From JAISFI01 sp031552335 (GTDB lineage: Bacteria > Bacteroidota > Bacteroidia > Bacteroidales > Azobacteroidaceae), in NCBI GenBank assembly GCA_031552335.1, contig JAVBMQ010000161.1, forward strand, positions 1-26,017: a stretch of 26,017 nt of DNA. The letters are read 5' to 3'. The notes below the pieces were generated by a model, which worked only from the letters and a program-made list of their open reading frames with translations, did not search any database and was not told the origin of the DNA. The translations under genes and the position numbers were made by a program. Shown here piece after piece: positions 8,887 to 16,816 of this stretch (position 1 is its first letter; every line of letters starts with the position of its first letter).

Positions 8887-9181
8887 TTATTTTTTCACAT
8901 AAAGAAATTGTGTCGATACCCCATCAAAAGTATTTCCATTATCCAATTTTCCAGACATTTTAACTTCAACCAGATTATCATACCCGTCTGTCACATATTC
9001 ATAATTGATTTCTGTAAACTGGGTTCTATATGCTGAAGGCGGAGTAGCCCATTCTATTTTTACCTGTGATATATTATTAATCATTATTCACTTTAGGATC
9101 ATTATCATCCGAACAGGCAACAAATGAAAAACAAAGAATACCGATAAAAAGACTCAGAAAAGAGAAATTTAAAATTTTCAT
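8887..9181 (-). pseudogene. small lipoprotein gene broken by a frameshift
   Basis: From the minus-strand ATG at 9181 the reading is MKILNFSFLSLFIGILCFSF, then VACSDDNDPKVNND and a TAA stop at 9079–9077. This is a clear lipoprotein signal with the modified Cys at residue 23 and an acidic SDDND segment, as in exported Bacteroidetes lipoproteins. A second frame opens at 9084 and continues for 65 residues (NISQVKIEWATPPSAYRTQF … FLYVKK) to 8887, with the look of the missing mature domain. The two frames overlap only between a TGA at 9090–9088 and the TAA at 9079–9077, so one single-base indel would join them into a lipoprotein of about 97 residues. Alternatives are a sequencing error, true decay, or two separate tiny products. 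I cannot name a family. Confidence 0.6.
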
Positions 9182-9284
9182 AATTACATTTATTATATTT
9201 TCAAACAACGGAATTATAGCAAAAAACATGCCATAATAGAAAATATAATCTGGTGATGGTATCTTTATCCTGACAAGCCTTATA

Positions 9285-11072
9285 TTAATCTAACTTCAAG
9301 ACTGCTAAAAATGCCTTTTGTGGAACTTCTACATTTCCGACCTGTTTCATTCGTTTTTTACCTTCCTTTTGCTTTTCCAACAATTTCCGTTTACGGGAGA
9401 TATCACCCCCATAACATTTGGCTGTAACATCTTTTCTCACTGCTTTTATCGTTTCCCGGGCTATAATCTTAGCTCCGATAGCAGCCTGAATGGCAATATC
9501 AAATTGTTGACGAGGAATTAATTCTTTCAGTTTCTCGCACATCCGGCGACCGAAAGAAACCGAGTTATCCACATGTGTCAAAGAAGAAAGAGCATCCACA
9601 GGTTCTCCATTCAACAAAATATCCAGTTTTACCAATTTGGAAGGCCTATAATCATGCATATGATAATCAAAAGAAGCATATCCTTTGGAAATACTTTTCA
9701 ATTTATCATAAAAATCAATTACAATCTCACCTAAAGGAAGGTCATAAATGATTTCCACTCTGTCTCCGGAAATGTAATCCTGTTTAATCAGGATTCCACG
9801 CTTACCCAAACAAAGCGTCATAATCGGACCAATATATGTAGTGTTAGTAATAACCGAAGCCCGGATAAAAGGTTCATCAATATGATCTATCAAAGTAGGG
9901 TCCGGTAACCCAGCCGGGTTATGCACTTCTACACAATTATCTTTTTTATCATACACTTTATAGGAAACGTTGGGTACTGTTGTAATCACATCCATGTTAA
10001 ATTCCCTATCCAAGCGTTCCTGTACGATTTCCATATGCAACAATCCCAGGAAACCACAACGGAAACCAAAACCCAAAGCGACGGAAGATTCCGGTTGAAA
10101 GGTCAATGAAGCATCATTCAATTGAAGCTTTTCCAAAGAAGCCCGCAGGTTTTCAAAATCTTCACTTTCAATAGGATATAATCCGGCAAAAACCATCGGT
10201 TTTACCTCTTCAAATCCTTCAATAGCCTTATTACTGGGATTCTTTACATGTGTGATCGTATCTCCTACTTTTACCTCTTTTGAGGTTTTTATACCGGATA
10301 TAATATAGCCTACATCTCCACAAATTAGTTCCTGCCGGGGAGACATATTCAATTTTAATATTCCGACTTCATCTGCCTCATATTCTTTTTCCGTAGCTAT
10401 AAATTTCACCAAATCACCTTTGCGTATTTTACCATTGACAATTTTGAAATATGCAATAATACCACGAAATGAATTGAATACAGAATCAAAAATCAAAGCT
10501 TGCAAGGGAGCATCCGGATCTCCTTTTGGTGCAGGAACCTTCTCTACTATTGTGTCCAGGATTTCATAAACACCTTCTCCTGTTTTGCCACTGGCCCTCA
10601 GAATATCAGTTCGGGGACAACCCAACAATTCAACGATCTGGTCTTCTACCTCATCCGGATTTGCCTGCGGTAAATCAATTTTATTTAATACCGGTATGAT
10701 TTCCAAATCGTGTTCAATAGCCATATATAAGTTAGAAATTGTCTGAGCCTGAATACCTTGTGCGGCATCTACAATTAACAAAGCGCCTTCACAAGCAGCA
10801 ATAGAACGGGAGACCTCATATGAAAAATCCACGTGTCCCGGAGTATCAATCAGGTTAAGAATATATTTTTCTCCACCTTTTGTATATTCCATCTGGATAG
10901 CATGACTTTTGATGGTAATTCCGCGTTCACGCTCCAAATCCATATTATCCAGCACTTGTGCCTGTAAATCTTTTTTATCTACCGTTTGTGTATACTCAAG
11001 CAAACGATCAGCCAAAGTACTTTTACCATGGTCAATATGGGCAATAATGCAGAAATTTCTAATATTTTTCAT
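9285..11072 (-). CDS. lepA: elongation factor 4 (ribosome back-translocase)
   Basis: Translational GTPase that acts on stalled or mistranslocated ribosomes. Reading from ATG 11072 gives 595 residues; a TTG one codon upstream also lies in frame but is not needed. GTPase motifs: AHIDHGKST (11–19), RGITIKS in switch I (50–56), DTPGH (76–80) and NKID (130–133). Domains II/III and the elongation factor G-like domain V follow. The LepA-specific C-terminal domain is intact: IKAVRKDVTAKCYGGDISRKRKLLEKQKEGKKRMKQVG, then PQKAFLAVLKLD. Length is standard. It is divergent from the ThrE-type exporter gene, with back-to-back -7 elements in the 95-base gap. Confidence 0.98.
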   Translation of the reverse strand: MKNIRNFCIIAHIDHGKSTLADRLLEYTQTVDKKDLQAQVLDNMDLERERGITIKSHAIQMEYTKGGEKYILNLIDTPGHVDFSYEVSRSIAACEGALLIVDAAQGIQAQTISNLYMAIEHDLEIIPVLNKIDLPQANPDEVEDQIVELLGCPRTDILRASGKTGEGVYEILDTIVEKVPAPKGDPDAPLQALIFDSVFNSFRGIIAYFKIVNGKIRKGDLVKFIATEKEYEADEVGILKLNMSPRQELICGDVGYIISGIKTSKEVKVGDTITHVKNPSNKAIEGFEEVKPMVFAGLYPIESEDFENLRASLEKLQLNDASLTFQPESSVALGFGFRCGFLGLLHMEIVQERLDREFNMDVITTVPNVSYKVYDKKDNCVEVHNPAGLPDPTLIDHIDEPFIRASVITNTTYIGPIMTLCLGKRGILIKQDYISGDRVEIIYDLPLGEIVIDFYDKLKSISKGYASFDYHMHDYRPSKLVKLDILLNGEPVDALSSLTHVDNSVSFGRRMCEKLKELIPRQQFDIAIQAAIGAKIIARETIKAVRKDVTAKCYGGDISRKRKLLEKQKEGKKRMKQVGNVEVPQKAFLAVLKLD

Positions 11073-11103
11073 CAATATGGTTTGACAATTTGTTTTGGGA
11101 GGA

Positions 11104-11111
11104 CAAAGGTA
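11104..11111 (-). promoter_or_regulatory. -7 element of the lepA promoter
   Basis: Minus-strand TACCTTTG is an exact TAnnTTTG match, ending 31 bases before the lepA ATG. No clear -33 TTTG at the usual distance. It lies 13 bases from the -7 element of the divergent exporter gene. Confidence 0.5.
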
Positions 11112-11124
11112 CGGATTTTTTCGC

Positions 11125-11132
11125 TAATTTTG
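11125..11132 (+). promoter_or_regulatory. -7 element of the ThrE-type exporter promoter
   Basis: TAATTTTG is an exact TAnnTTTG match, 35 bases before the ATG at 11168. The -33 half is not recognisable. The polymerase footprint here would overlap that of the divergent lepA promoter. Confidence 0.45.
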
Positions 11133-11167
11133 CATGTTACAGGCGAAATTAATATATACTATATACA

Positions 11168-12499
11168 ATGATCAATCAATTTGAAAATAAGGAAGAGTAT
11201 TTATTGGGAAGAAAACTGGATCTGCTTTTACAAACAGGACAAATGCTCATCCAGAGCTTGGCAGACAGTAATCGCATTGACCGGAATATGAGAAGAGTCG
11301 CCGTTTATATGGGCATTCCTTCCGAGAAATTTCATATGCATATTAATTATACAACTTTGATGATTAATATCAGTGACGGACATTATTCCATTACCAAATT
11401 CAGAAAATGTGCAGATCATGGAGTTAACATGGATGCACTGTCTGAAATCAGCCGATTGTCGTGGAAAGCATTGGAAAATAATTACTCCCTGGATGTATAT
11501 GAAGCTGAATTAAAACAGATAGCAAACAAAAAACGAAATTATCCCCGTTGGTTAGTTATATTAACTGTCGGATTAGCCTGCGGAAGTTTCTGCAAATTAT
11601 TCGGGTGTGATTGGCCTTCATTTTTCATCACCTCTATAGCATCATCCATTGCATTGTTTTGTCGGCAGGAAATGCATCACCGGAAAGTAAACAATTATCT
11701 TACTGTTGCAATTTCTGCATTCATTGCTGTATTATTAGCAGGAGGTGGTTCGCTGTTTAATCTCAGTCAAACTCCTCATCATCCTATATTTGCATCTGTA
11801 TTATTTCTAATACCTGGTGTTCCGATCATCAATTGCCTCGATGATATGATTGATGGTTTTTCAATTGTGGGAGTAACCCGTGCTGTAATCGTCTTTCTTA
11901 CATTAGGGGCCATTTCTTTTGGAATGATATTTGCCATCAAAGCATTACATATCACTGATTATAGTGCCGTACTGACGCCTCATAGTTCCTGGTGGATTAT
12001 CGGATCAGTAGCAGCTATTGCAGCCACAGGATTTGCGGTGTTATTTAATGTTCCGTTGAGCACCCTGGCTATTTGTGCTGCAGGTGGTGCTGTTACGATT
12101 TTAACCCGTAACCTGTTGATGTATGAATGTGGTTGGAATCTCCCAATCAGTTCTTTTTGCGGGGCATTAGTAGTTGGTATTATCTCCATCTACCTGGTAC
12201 ACAAAGTAGATGTACCAGCACATGTTATTTCCATACCTCCTGTCATTCCAATGATTCCTGGAGTATTGATGTACAAAGTAATAATCGGATTTTTAAGTAT
12301 GAATGTTGCCGGAGGGAACGAACAGGTGCCCCTATTACTCAACACTGTGATATCCGGTGTGAATTCAGGACTTACGGTATTAGGCATATCCCTGGGAATT
12401 GCCATCCCAAATGTTATCGGAAGGAGGTATTTTTCGAATACAAAGTATAAAAAACGAATGAAAGAGGCTCTTTCACAATTAAACCCCAGATCAAATTAG
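11168..12499 (+). CDS. threonine/serine exporter, ThrE family (fused two-part type)
   Basis: Inner-membrane protein of the ThrE exporter family, which moves threonine and serine out of the cell; the substrate here is inferred from family only. The 443-residue protein joins an N-terminal part (ThrE/DUF1212; soluble domain about 1–125, then hydrophobic segments) to a C-terminal ThrE_2/DUF3815 part from about 275. In some bacteria these parts are two proteins (YjjP/YjjB). The paired family signatures are LIPGVPIINCLDDMIDGF (214–231) and PMIPGVLMYKVIIGFL (361–376). About ten membrane segments are apparent. It converges with folK, leaving 3 bases and no obvious terminator between them. Confidence 0.85.
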   Translation: MINQFENKEEYLLGRKLDLLLQTGQMLIQSLADSNRIDRNMRRVAVYMGIPSEKFHMHINYTTLMINISDGHYSITKFRKCADHGVNMDALSEISRLSWKALENNYSLDVYEAELKQIANKKRNYPRWLVILTVGLACGSFCKLFGCDWPSFFITSIASSIALFCRQEMHHRKVNNYLTVAISAFIAVLLAGGGSLFNLSQTPHHPIFASVLFLIPGVPIINCLDDMIDGFSIVGVTRAVIVFLTLGAISFGMIFAIKALHITDYSAVLTPHSSWWIIGSVAAIAATGFAVLFNVPLSTLAICAAGGAVTILTRNLLMYECGWNLPISSFCGALVVGIISIYLVHKVDVPAHVISIPPVIPMIPGVLMYKVIIGFLSMNVAGGNEQVPLLLNTVISGVNSGLTVLGISLGIAIPNVIGRRYFSNTKYKKRMKEALSQLNPRSN

Positions 12500-12502
12500 A
12501 GA

Positions 12503-12922
12503 CTACAAAATCTCAGACAAAGGCCTCATTACAAAATCACGTTCTTTATACAATGGATGTGGAAGTTTCAGTTGCGGAGTATCCAACTCCAATTGATCAT
12601 ACATAATCAAATCAATATCTATGATCCGGTCCTGGTATACACCACTAGATTTCTCCATCCTGCCCAATTCTCTCTCAATAGCTTGTGAAATATACAGTAT
12701 TTGAAATGGATTCAAACGCGTTCTGACTTTCACAGCCATATTTAAAAAAGGATGAGGAGATTCAAATCCCCAGGGAGAAGTCTCATAAACAGAAGAAACG
12801 GAAGAGATCGCTCCCATCCGTAACCCTATTTGTTCTATCGCTTGTTTCAAATGAACACGTCTGTCACCCAGATTGGTACCCAGACTTAAAAAAACCGTAT
12901 GTGTGGGCAAGCCATTGATCAT
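12503..12922 (-). CDS. folK: 6-hydroxymethyl-7,8-dihydropterin pyrophosphokinase (HPPK)
   Basis: Transfers pyrophosphate from ATP to the pterin in folate synthesis. From ATG 12922 the protein is 139 residues, at the short end for HPPK. Motifs: LSLGTNLGDR at the start of the fold, SSVYETSPWGF (pterin loop), HPFLNMAVKVRT, IERELGRMEK and YQDRIIDIDLIMYD, the Mg/ATP-binding DRxxDxDL type. A TTG codon directly before the ATG is in frame but not needed. It lies 6 bases after the queA stop and is the last gene of the ftsX run. Confidence 0.95.
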   Translation of the reverse strand: MINGLPTHTVFLSLGTNLGDRRVHLKQAIEQIGLRMGAISSVSSVYETSPWGFESPHPFLNMAVKVRTRLNPFQILYISQAIERELGRMEKSSGVYQDRIIDIDLIMYDQLELDTPQLKLPHPLYKERDFVMRPLSEIL

Positions 12923-12928
12923 CAAAAA

Positions 12929-13978
12929 TCAGATAATCAGCATGGCATCTCCATACGCTCCGAAACGATATTTTTCTTTAACGGCTTCCGAATAAGCATC
13001 CATAATCAATTCATATCCACCAAAGGCAGCTGTCATCATCAACATCGTTGACAATGGCATATGAAAATTGGTTACCATATCCGTAGCCACAGTAAAATCA
13101 TAAGTAGGAAAAATAAATTTATTGCTCCAACCGCTAAACTCTTTCAAATGCCCGCCTGTTGTAACTGTACTTTCGATTGTTCTCATCACGGTAGTACCCA
13201 CAGCACAAACACGTTGATTGTTATCTTTAGCATTATTTACCACATTCACGGTATCCCTGGAAACGATCATCTGTTCGGAATCCATTTTATGTTTGGTCAA
13301 ATCTTCCACATCAATTTCCCGGAAGTTACCCAAACCACAATGAGCAGTCACAAAAGTAAATTCACACCCTTTTATTTCCAACCGTTTCAACAATTCACGA
13401 CTGAAGTGTAAACCTGCTGCGGGAGCAATCACAGCTCCTTCTTTTTCGGCAAAAATAGTTTGATAACGATCGGCATCATCTTCTTCCACTGCACGATCAA
13501 TATATCTGGGAAGCGGAGTTTCTCCCAAAGCATACAGATTACTTTTGAATTCATCATGTACACCATCATACAAAAATCTCAGGGTACGTCCTCTGGATGT
13601 CGTATTATCAATTACTTCGGCCACCATTGAATCATCTTCACCGAAATAAAGCTTATTACCGATTCTGATTTTTCTTGCAGGATCTACCAAAACATCCCAC
13701 AAACGCAACTCCTGATTAAGTTCACGCAAAAGAAAGACTTCAATTTTAGCTCCTGTCTTTTCCTTATTTCCGTATAAACGGGCAGGAAAAACCTGTGTAT
13801 CATTGAATATGAAAATATCTTTATCACCAAAATAATTCAAAATATCTTTGAATACCTTGTGTTCAATTTTCCCTTGTTTACGGTCGACTACCATCAACCT
13901 TGATTCGTCTCTATTAGAGGCTGGATACAAAGCAACTAACTCGTCCGGAAGGTTAAATTTAAATTTTGAGAGTTTCAT
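12929..13978 (-). CDS. queA: S-adenosylmethionine:tRNA ribosyltransferase-isomerase
   Basis: Adds the epoxycyclopentandiol precursor to preQ1 in tRNA, the penultimate step of queuosine synthesis, using SAM as ribosyl donor. The 349-residue length is standard. Diagnostic stretches: MKLSKFKFNLPDELVALYPA at the N-terminus, GAVIAPAAGLHFSRELL, FVTAHCGLGNF, AVGTTVMRTIES and TDMVTNFHMPLSTMLMM, ending in YRFGAYGDAMLI. It sits 23 bases after truB. Confidence 0.97.
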   Translation of the reverse strand: MKLSKFKFNLPDELVALYPASNRDESRLMVVDRKQGKIEHKVFKDILNYFGDKDIFIFNDTQVFPARLYGNKEKTGAKIEVFLLRELNQELRLWDVLVDPARKIRIGNKLYFGEDDSMVAEVIDNTTSRGRTLRFLYDGVHDEFKSNLYALGETPLPRYIDRAVEEDDADRYQTIFAEKEGAVIAPAAGLHFSRELLKRLEIKGCEFTFVTAHCGLGNFREIDVEDLTKHKMDSEQMIVSRDTVNVVNNAKDNNQRVCAVGTTVMRTIESTVTTGGHLKEFSGWSNKFIFPTYDFTVATDMVTNFHMPLSTMLMMTAAFGGYELIMDAYSEAVKEKYRFGAYGDAMLII

Positions 13979-14001
13979 ATCTTACTATTTTATCATTTTC
14001 T

Positions 14002-14694
14002 TTATTCAAACAAACTATCTACAGTCTCGATACTCAGACATTGATTCAGCGTAATATCTCCGATTTTTGTCCTGACCAGACCTGTCAAATGTGCTCCGGA
14101 ATTTAAAGCTTGTCCGATATCACGAGCTAAAGCCCTGATATATGTACCTTTACTACACACCACACGAACCTTTATCTCCGGCAGGTTATATTCCTGCAAT
14201 TCAATTTCATCAATAATCAATGTCTTGGGTTCCAGAGATACTTCCACACCGTTTCTTGCCAACTCATAGGCTCTTTCTCCCTTTATTTTGCAAGCTGAAT
14301 AAGCAGGAGGAACCTGTTCTATCCTTCCAACAAATTGTTTCAACGTATTTTCGACCAGTTCCCGGGAAATATGAGAAACCTCATAAACCCCATCAACTTC
14401 TGTTTCCAGATCAAAAGAAGGTGTTGTCTTCCCTAAAAGAAGGGTGGCTTCATATTCTTTGGTCTGATACTGAAATTCTTCTATCCTTTTTGTTGCCTTG
14501 CCGGTACAGATAATCATCACTCCTGTTGCAAGAGGATCAAGGGTACCTGCATGACCTACTTTTATCTTTTTTACATTCAAAAACCTTGATACTTTATACC
14601 TTATCTTTGCCACCAAATCAAAGGAAGTCCATCCTAAAGGTTTATTGCAATAAATGACCTCTCCTCCTTGAAAATCTTTTGACATGGACATCAT
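14002..14694 (-). CDS. truB: tRNA pseudouridine-55 synthase
   Basis: Makes pseudouridine 55 in the T loop of tRNAs. The 230-residue protein shows CNKPLGWTSFDLV (16–28) and the catalytic motif GHAGTLDPLATGVM with Asp53. The RNA-contact region has PPAYSACKIKGERAYELAR, and KGTYIRALARDIG follows. The C-terminus is short: the PUA domain of some TruB proteins is absent, as is common in Bacteroidetes. The ATG at 14694 directly follows the uppP stop; further in-frame ATGs at codons 2 and 4 are alternatives. Confidence 0.96.
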   Translation of the reverse strand: MMSMSKDFQGGEVIYCNKPLGWTSFDLVAKIRYKVSRFLNVKKIKVGHAGTLDPLATGVMIICTGKATKRIEEFQYQTKEYEATLLLGKTTPSFDLETEVDGVYEVSHISRELVENTLKQFVGRIEQVPPAYSACKIKGERAYELARNGVEVSLEPKTLIIDEIELQEYNLPEIKVRVVCSKGTYIRALARDIGQALNSGAHLTGLVRTKIGDITLNQCLSIETVDSLFE

Positions 14695-15498
14695 TTACAA
14701 GATATTCAAATCGTATCCGGACAATATCAAAACGAGTAGGATAACACCCAATACAATCCGGTAGTATCCAAACGCTTTGAATCCATACTTTGTTATAAAC
14801 TCAATAAAAAATTTGATTGCCAGAATAGCAACAATAAATGCCACTAAGTTGCCAACAAGCAAAACTCCCATATTATCAGTTAAAATAGCCTGACTTTCCG
14901 GATTGGTAATCAATTTCAATAATTTATATGCTGATGCGGCAAACATGGTAGGTACAGCCAAAAAAAATGAAAATTCCGCAGCATTCTTTCTGGTCAACTT
15001 TTGAGCCATACCCCCGACTATTGTTGCCATTGAACGGGAAACTCCGGGAATCATCGCCACACATTGAGCCAAACCTATAATAAATGCTCTCTTGGGAGTC
15101 ACTACCTGATCTGCAGACGGTTTATTAAACCATTTATCAACAAACAACATCAAAATTCCTCCCAATATCAACATAATAGCAACCACTGTAACACTTTCCA
15201 GCAACATATCTATTTTATCACTGAATAAAAAGCCTAAAATAGCAGCAGGAATAAATGCAATCAACAGTTTCCAGTAAAAATCAAACGTCTGAAAAAAACG
15301 TTTGAAATAAAGTACAATAACGGATAATATAGCCCCAAACTGAATAATCACAGTGAACGCTTTCACAAATTCAGAACTGGGAACCCCCAGGATTTTTTGT
15401 GCTATAATCATATGACCTGTAGAAGAAACCGGTAAGAACTCTGTCAATCCTTCAACAATAGCGATAAAGATTGTTTGCAACCATGACATTTCTTCCAT
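14695..15498 (-). CDS. uppP: undecaprenyl-diphosphatase
   Basis: Integral membrane phosphatase that recycles undecaprenyl pyrophosphate to the lipid carrier used for peptidoglycan and surface polysaccharides; confers bacitracin tolerance when abundant. The 267-residue protein has the two BacA signatures, EGLTEFLPVSSTGHM (16–30) and PGVSRS (151–156), and about eight hydrophobic segments. Its ATG overlaps the stop of the DUF3098 gene by one base (TAATG), implying translational coupling, and its own stop abuts truB. Confidence 0.97.
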   Translation of the reverse strand: MEEMSWLQTIFIAIVEGLTEFLPVSSTGHMIIAQKILGVPSSEFVKAFTVIIQFGAILSVIVLYFKRFFQTFDFYWKLLIAFIPAAILGFLFSDKIDMLLESVTVVAIMLILGGILMLFVDKWFNKPSADQVVTPKRAFIIGLAQCVAMIPGVSRSMATIVGGMAQKLTRKNAAEFSFFLAVPTMFAASAYKLLKLITNPESQAILTDNMGVLLVGNLVAFIVAILAIKFFIEFITKYGFKAFGYYRIVLGVILLVLILSGYDLNIL

Positions 15499-15740
15499 TA
15501 TGCCTGCTCCTTATCTTTGTTTTTTTTAAGAATTGCCACAGCCACCAATCCAAAACCTATCATAGTCACAACAGGAGCAACAACAATACGCCTTGTACTG
15601 AATATATCAGGATTAAATCCTGTTTCTTCAGTGGTTGCACCTCCCATCATCAGGCAAAAGCCTAAGACAATAATGATCATGGCAACTGCCATAACGATAA
15701 AGTTTTCTTTACCTAAAGCAAAATCTTTTTTATTATCCAT
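15498..15740 (-). CDS. DUF3098 small membrane protein
   Basis: An 80-residue protein with two hydrophobic helices (about 14–33 and 52–70) separated by the short loop GGATTEETGFNPDIFSTRR, and a charged C-terminus (LKKNKDKEQA). Matches the Bacteroidetes-specific DUF3098 pattern as I know it; function undescribed. Its position between ftsX and uppP, start-stop overlapped with uppP, suggests a role at the membrane in division or lipid-carrier metabolism (inference). Confidence 0.85.
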   Translation of the reverse strand: MDNKKDFALGKENFIVMAVAMIIIVLGFCLMMGGATTEETGFNPDIFSTRRIVVAPVVTMIGFGLVAVAILKKNKDKEQA

Positions 15741-15803
15741 TTTTATCCGATTAAGAATATAAACCGGAGAGACAATTTTAGTCGCTCCAACCTTATTATT
15801 CTG

Positions 15804-16682
15804 TTATATATAATATAAATCATCTACACCCATTTTCAAATACCGGTTAACTGCAAAATATGTTGCAACAGCCGATATGACAACACCCAATGTCAATACT
15901 ATCAGGAATATCAGAAATAATACATTCAAATCTATAATCCCGATAAAATCGGTAAACTCTCCTGACAAATATAACAACAATCCTGTCAGCATCGACATAG
16001 CAATAATTGCAGCTACAACTCCCGCTATCACATTTCTCCAAACAAAAGGCTTTCGGATAAAACCACCTGTTGCGCCAACCAACTTCATCGTATGTATCAA
16101 GAACCTTTTGGAATAAATTGTCAATCGTATCGTATTACTGATCAATGCAAAAGAAATAGTCATCAATACAACCGAAAGAATCAATAAAATAAATCCAATC
16201 CTTCTTACATTTTCATTGACTGCCTGCAATAAATCTTTCCGGTAAAGAATATCCTGAATATTACTATTCTGTCTGATCTTCTTTTCAATCACTGCAATAC
16301 TGTCTGCATTGGCATATGCAGAATTCAAACGTACTTCAACAGAAGGTAACAGCGGATTATATCCTACAAAAGCTTCAGGCGTTTCACCCAATTCCTTCTC
16401 CAATTCTTTTGCGGCCTGTTCTTTAGAAATAAAGGTAGTTGACTTTACAAAGGGAGAAGCATCCAGCCTTTTTTGCAAACTCAGTACCTGTGCATCTTTG
16501 ATATCTTCACTTAATACAACCGAAAAAGAAAGGTTTTCTTTAACATACACAGATAATTTGTTGGCAACTAATCCCAACAAAAACACTAATCCCAATAAAA
16601 AAAGGACGAGAGATATGCTGATGGTAGAAGTCAACCTGGAATTTATAACTGTATAAGAACTACCTTTTTTTTTCTTTGTCAT
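15804..16682 (-). CDS. ftsX: cell division protein FtsX (ABC permease)
   Basis: Membrane part of the FtsEX complex, which regulates peptidoglycan hydrolases at the division site. The 292-residue protein has a cytoplasmic Lys-rich N-terminus and a first membrane helix near 22–43. A periplasmic domain (about 44–165) follows, with the FtsX-type segment SVVLSEDIKDAQVLSLQKRLDAS. Three more helices follow, at about 168–190, 218–240 and 255–285. ftsE is not next to it, as is usual in Bacteroidetes. It is the first gene of the six-gene minus-strand run. Confidence 0.93.
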   Translation of the reverse strand: MTKKKKGSSYTVINSRLTSTISISLVLFLLGLVFLLGLVANKLSVYVKENLSFSVVLSEDIKDAQVLSLQKRLDASPFVKSTTFISKEQAAKELEKELGETPEAFVGYNPLLPSVEVRLNSAYANADSIAVIEKKIRQNSNIQDILYRKDLLQAVNENVRRIGFILLILSVVLMTISFALISNTIRLTIYSKRFLIHTMKLVGATGGFIRKPFVWRNVIAGVVAAIIAMSMLTGLLLYLSGEFTDFIGIIDLNVLFLIFLIVLTLGVVISAVATYFAVNRYLKMGVDDLYYI

Positions 16683-16745
16683 ACTTCTACCTGATTTTCA
16701 AAACCATTGAAAAAATCTGATTAAAAAACAAACCTAAAATTGCTG

Positions 16746-16753
16746 CAAAATTA
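16746..16753 (-). promoter_or_regulatory. -7 element upstream of ftsX
   Basis: Minus-strand TAATTTTG matches TAnnTTTG exactly, 63 bases before the ftsX ATG, in the gap after miaB. No clear -33. It would allow the ftsX–folK run to be transcribed separately from miaB. Confidence 0.4.
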
Positions 16754-16816
16754 CAACAAAAACAAACGATCCGGCTTGAATTTTCGTTTTTTTAACACTA
16801 ATATCCGAATCTATAC

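Noticed and set aside
12499..12520. Bidirectional terminator between the convergent exporter and folK genes
   Set aside because: Only a 4-bp GAGA/TCTC pairing is present, too weak to call.
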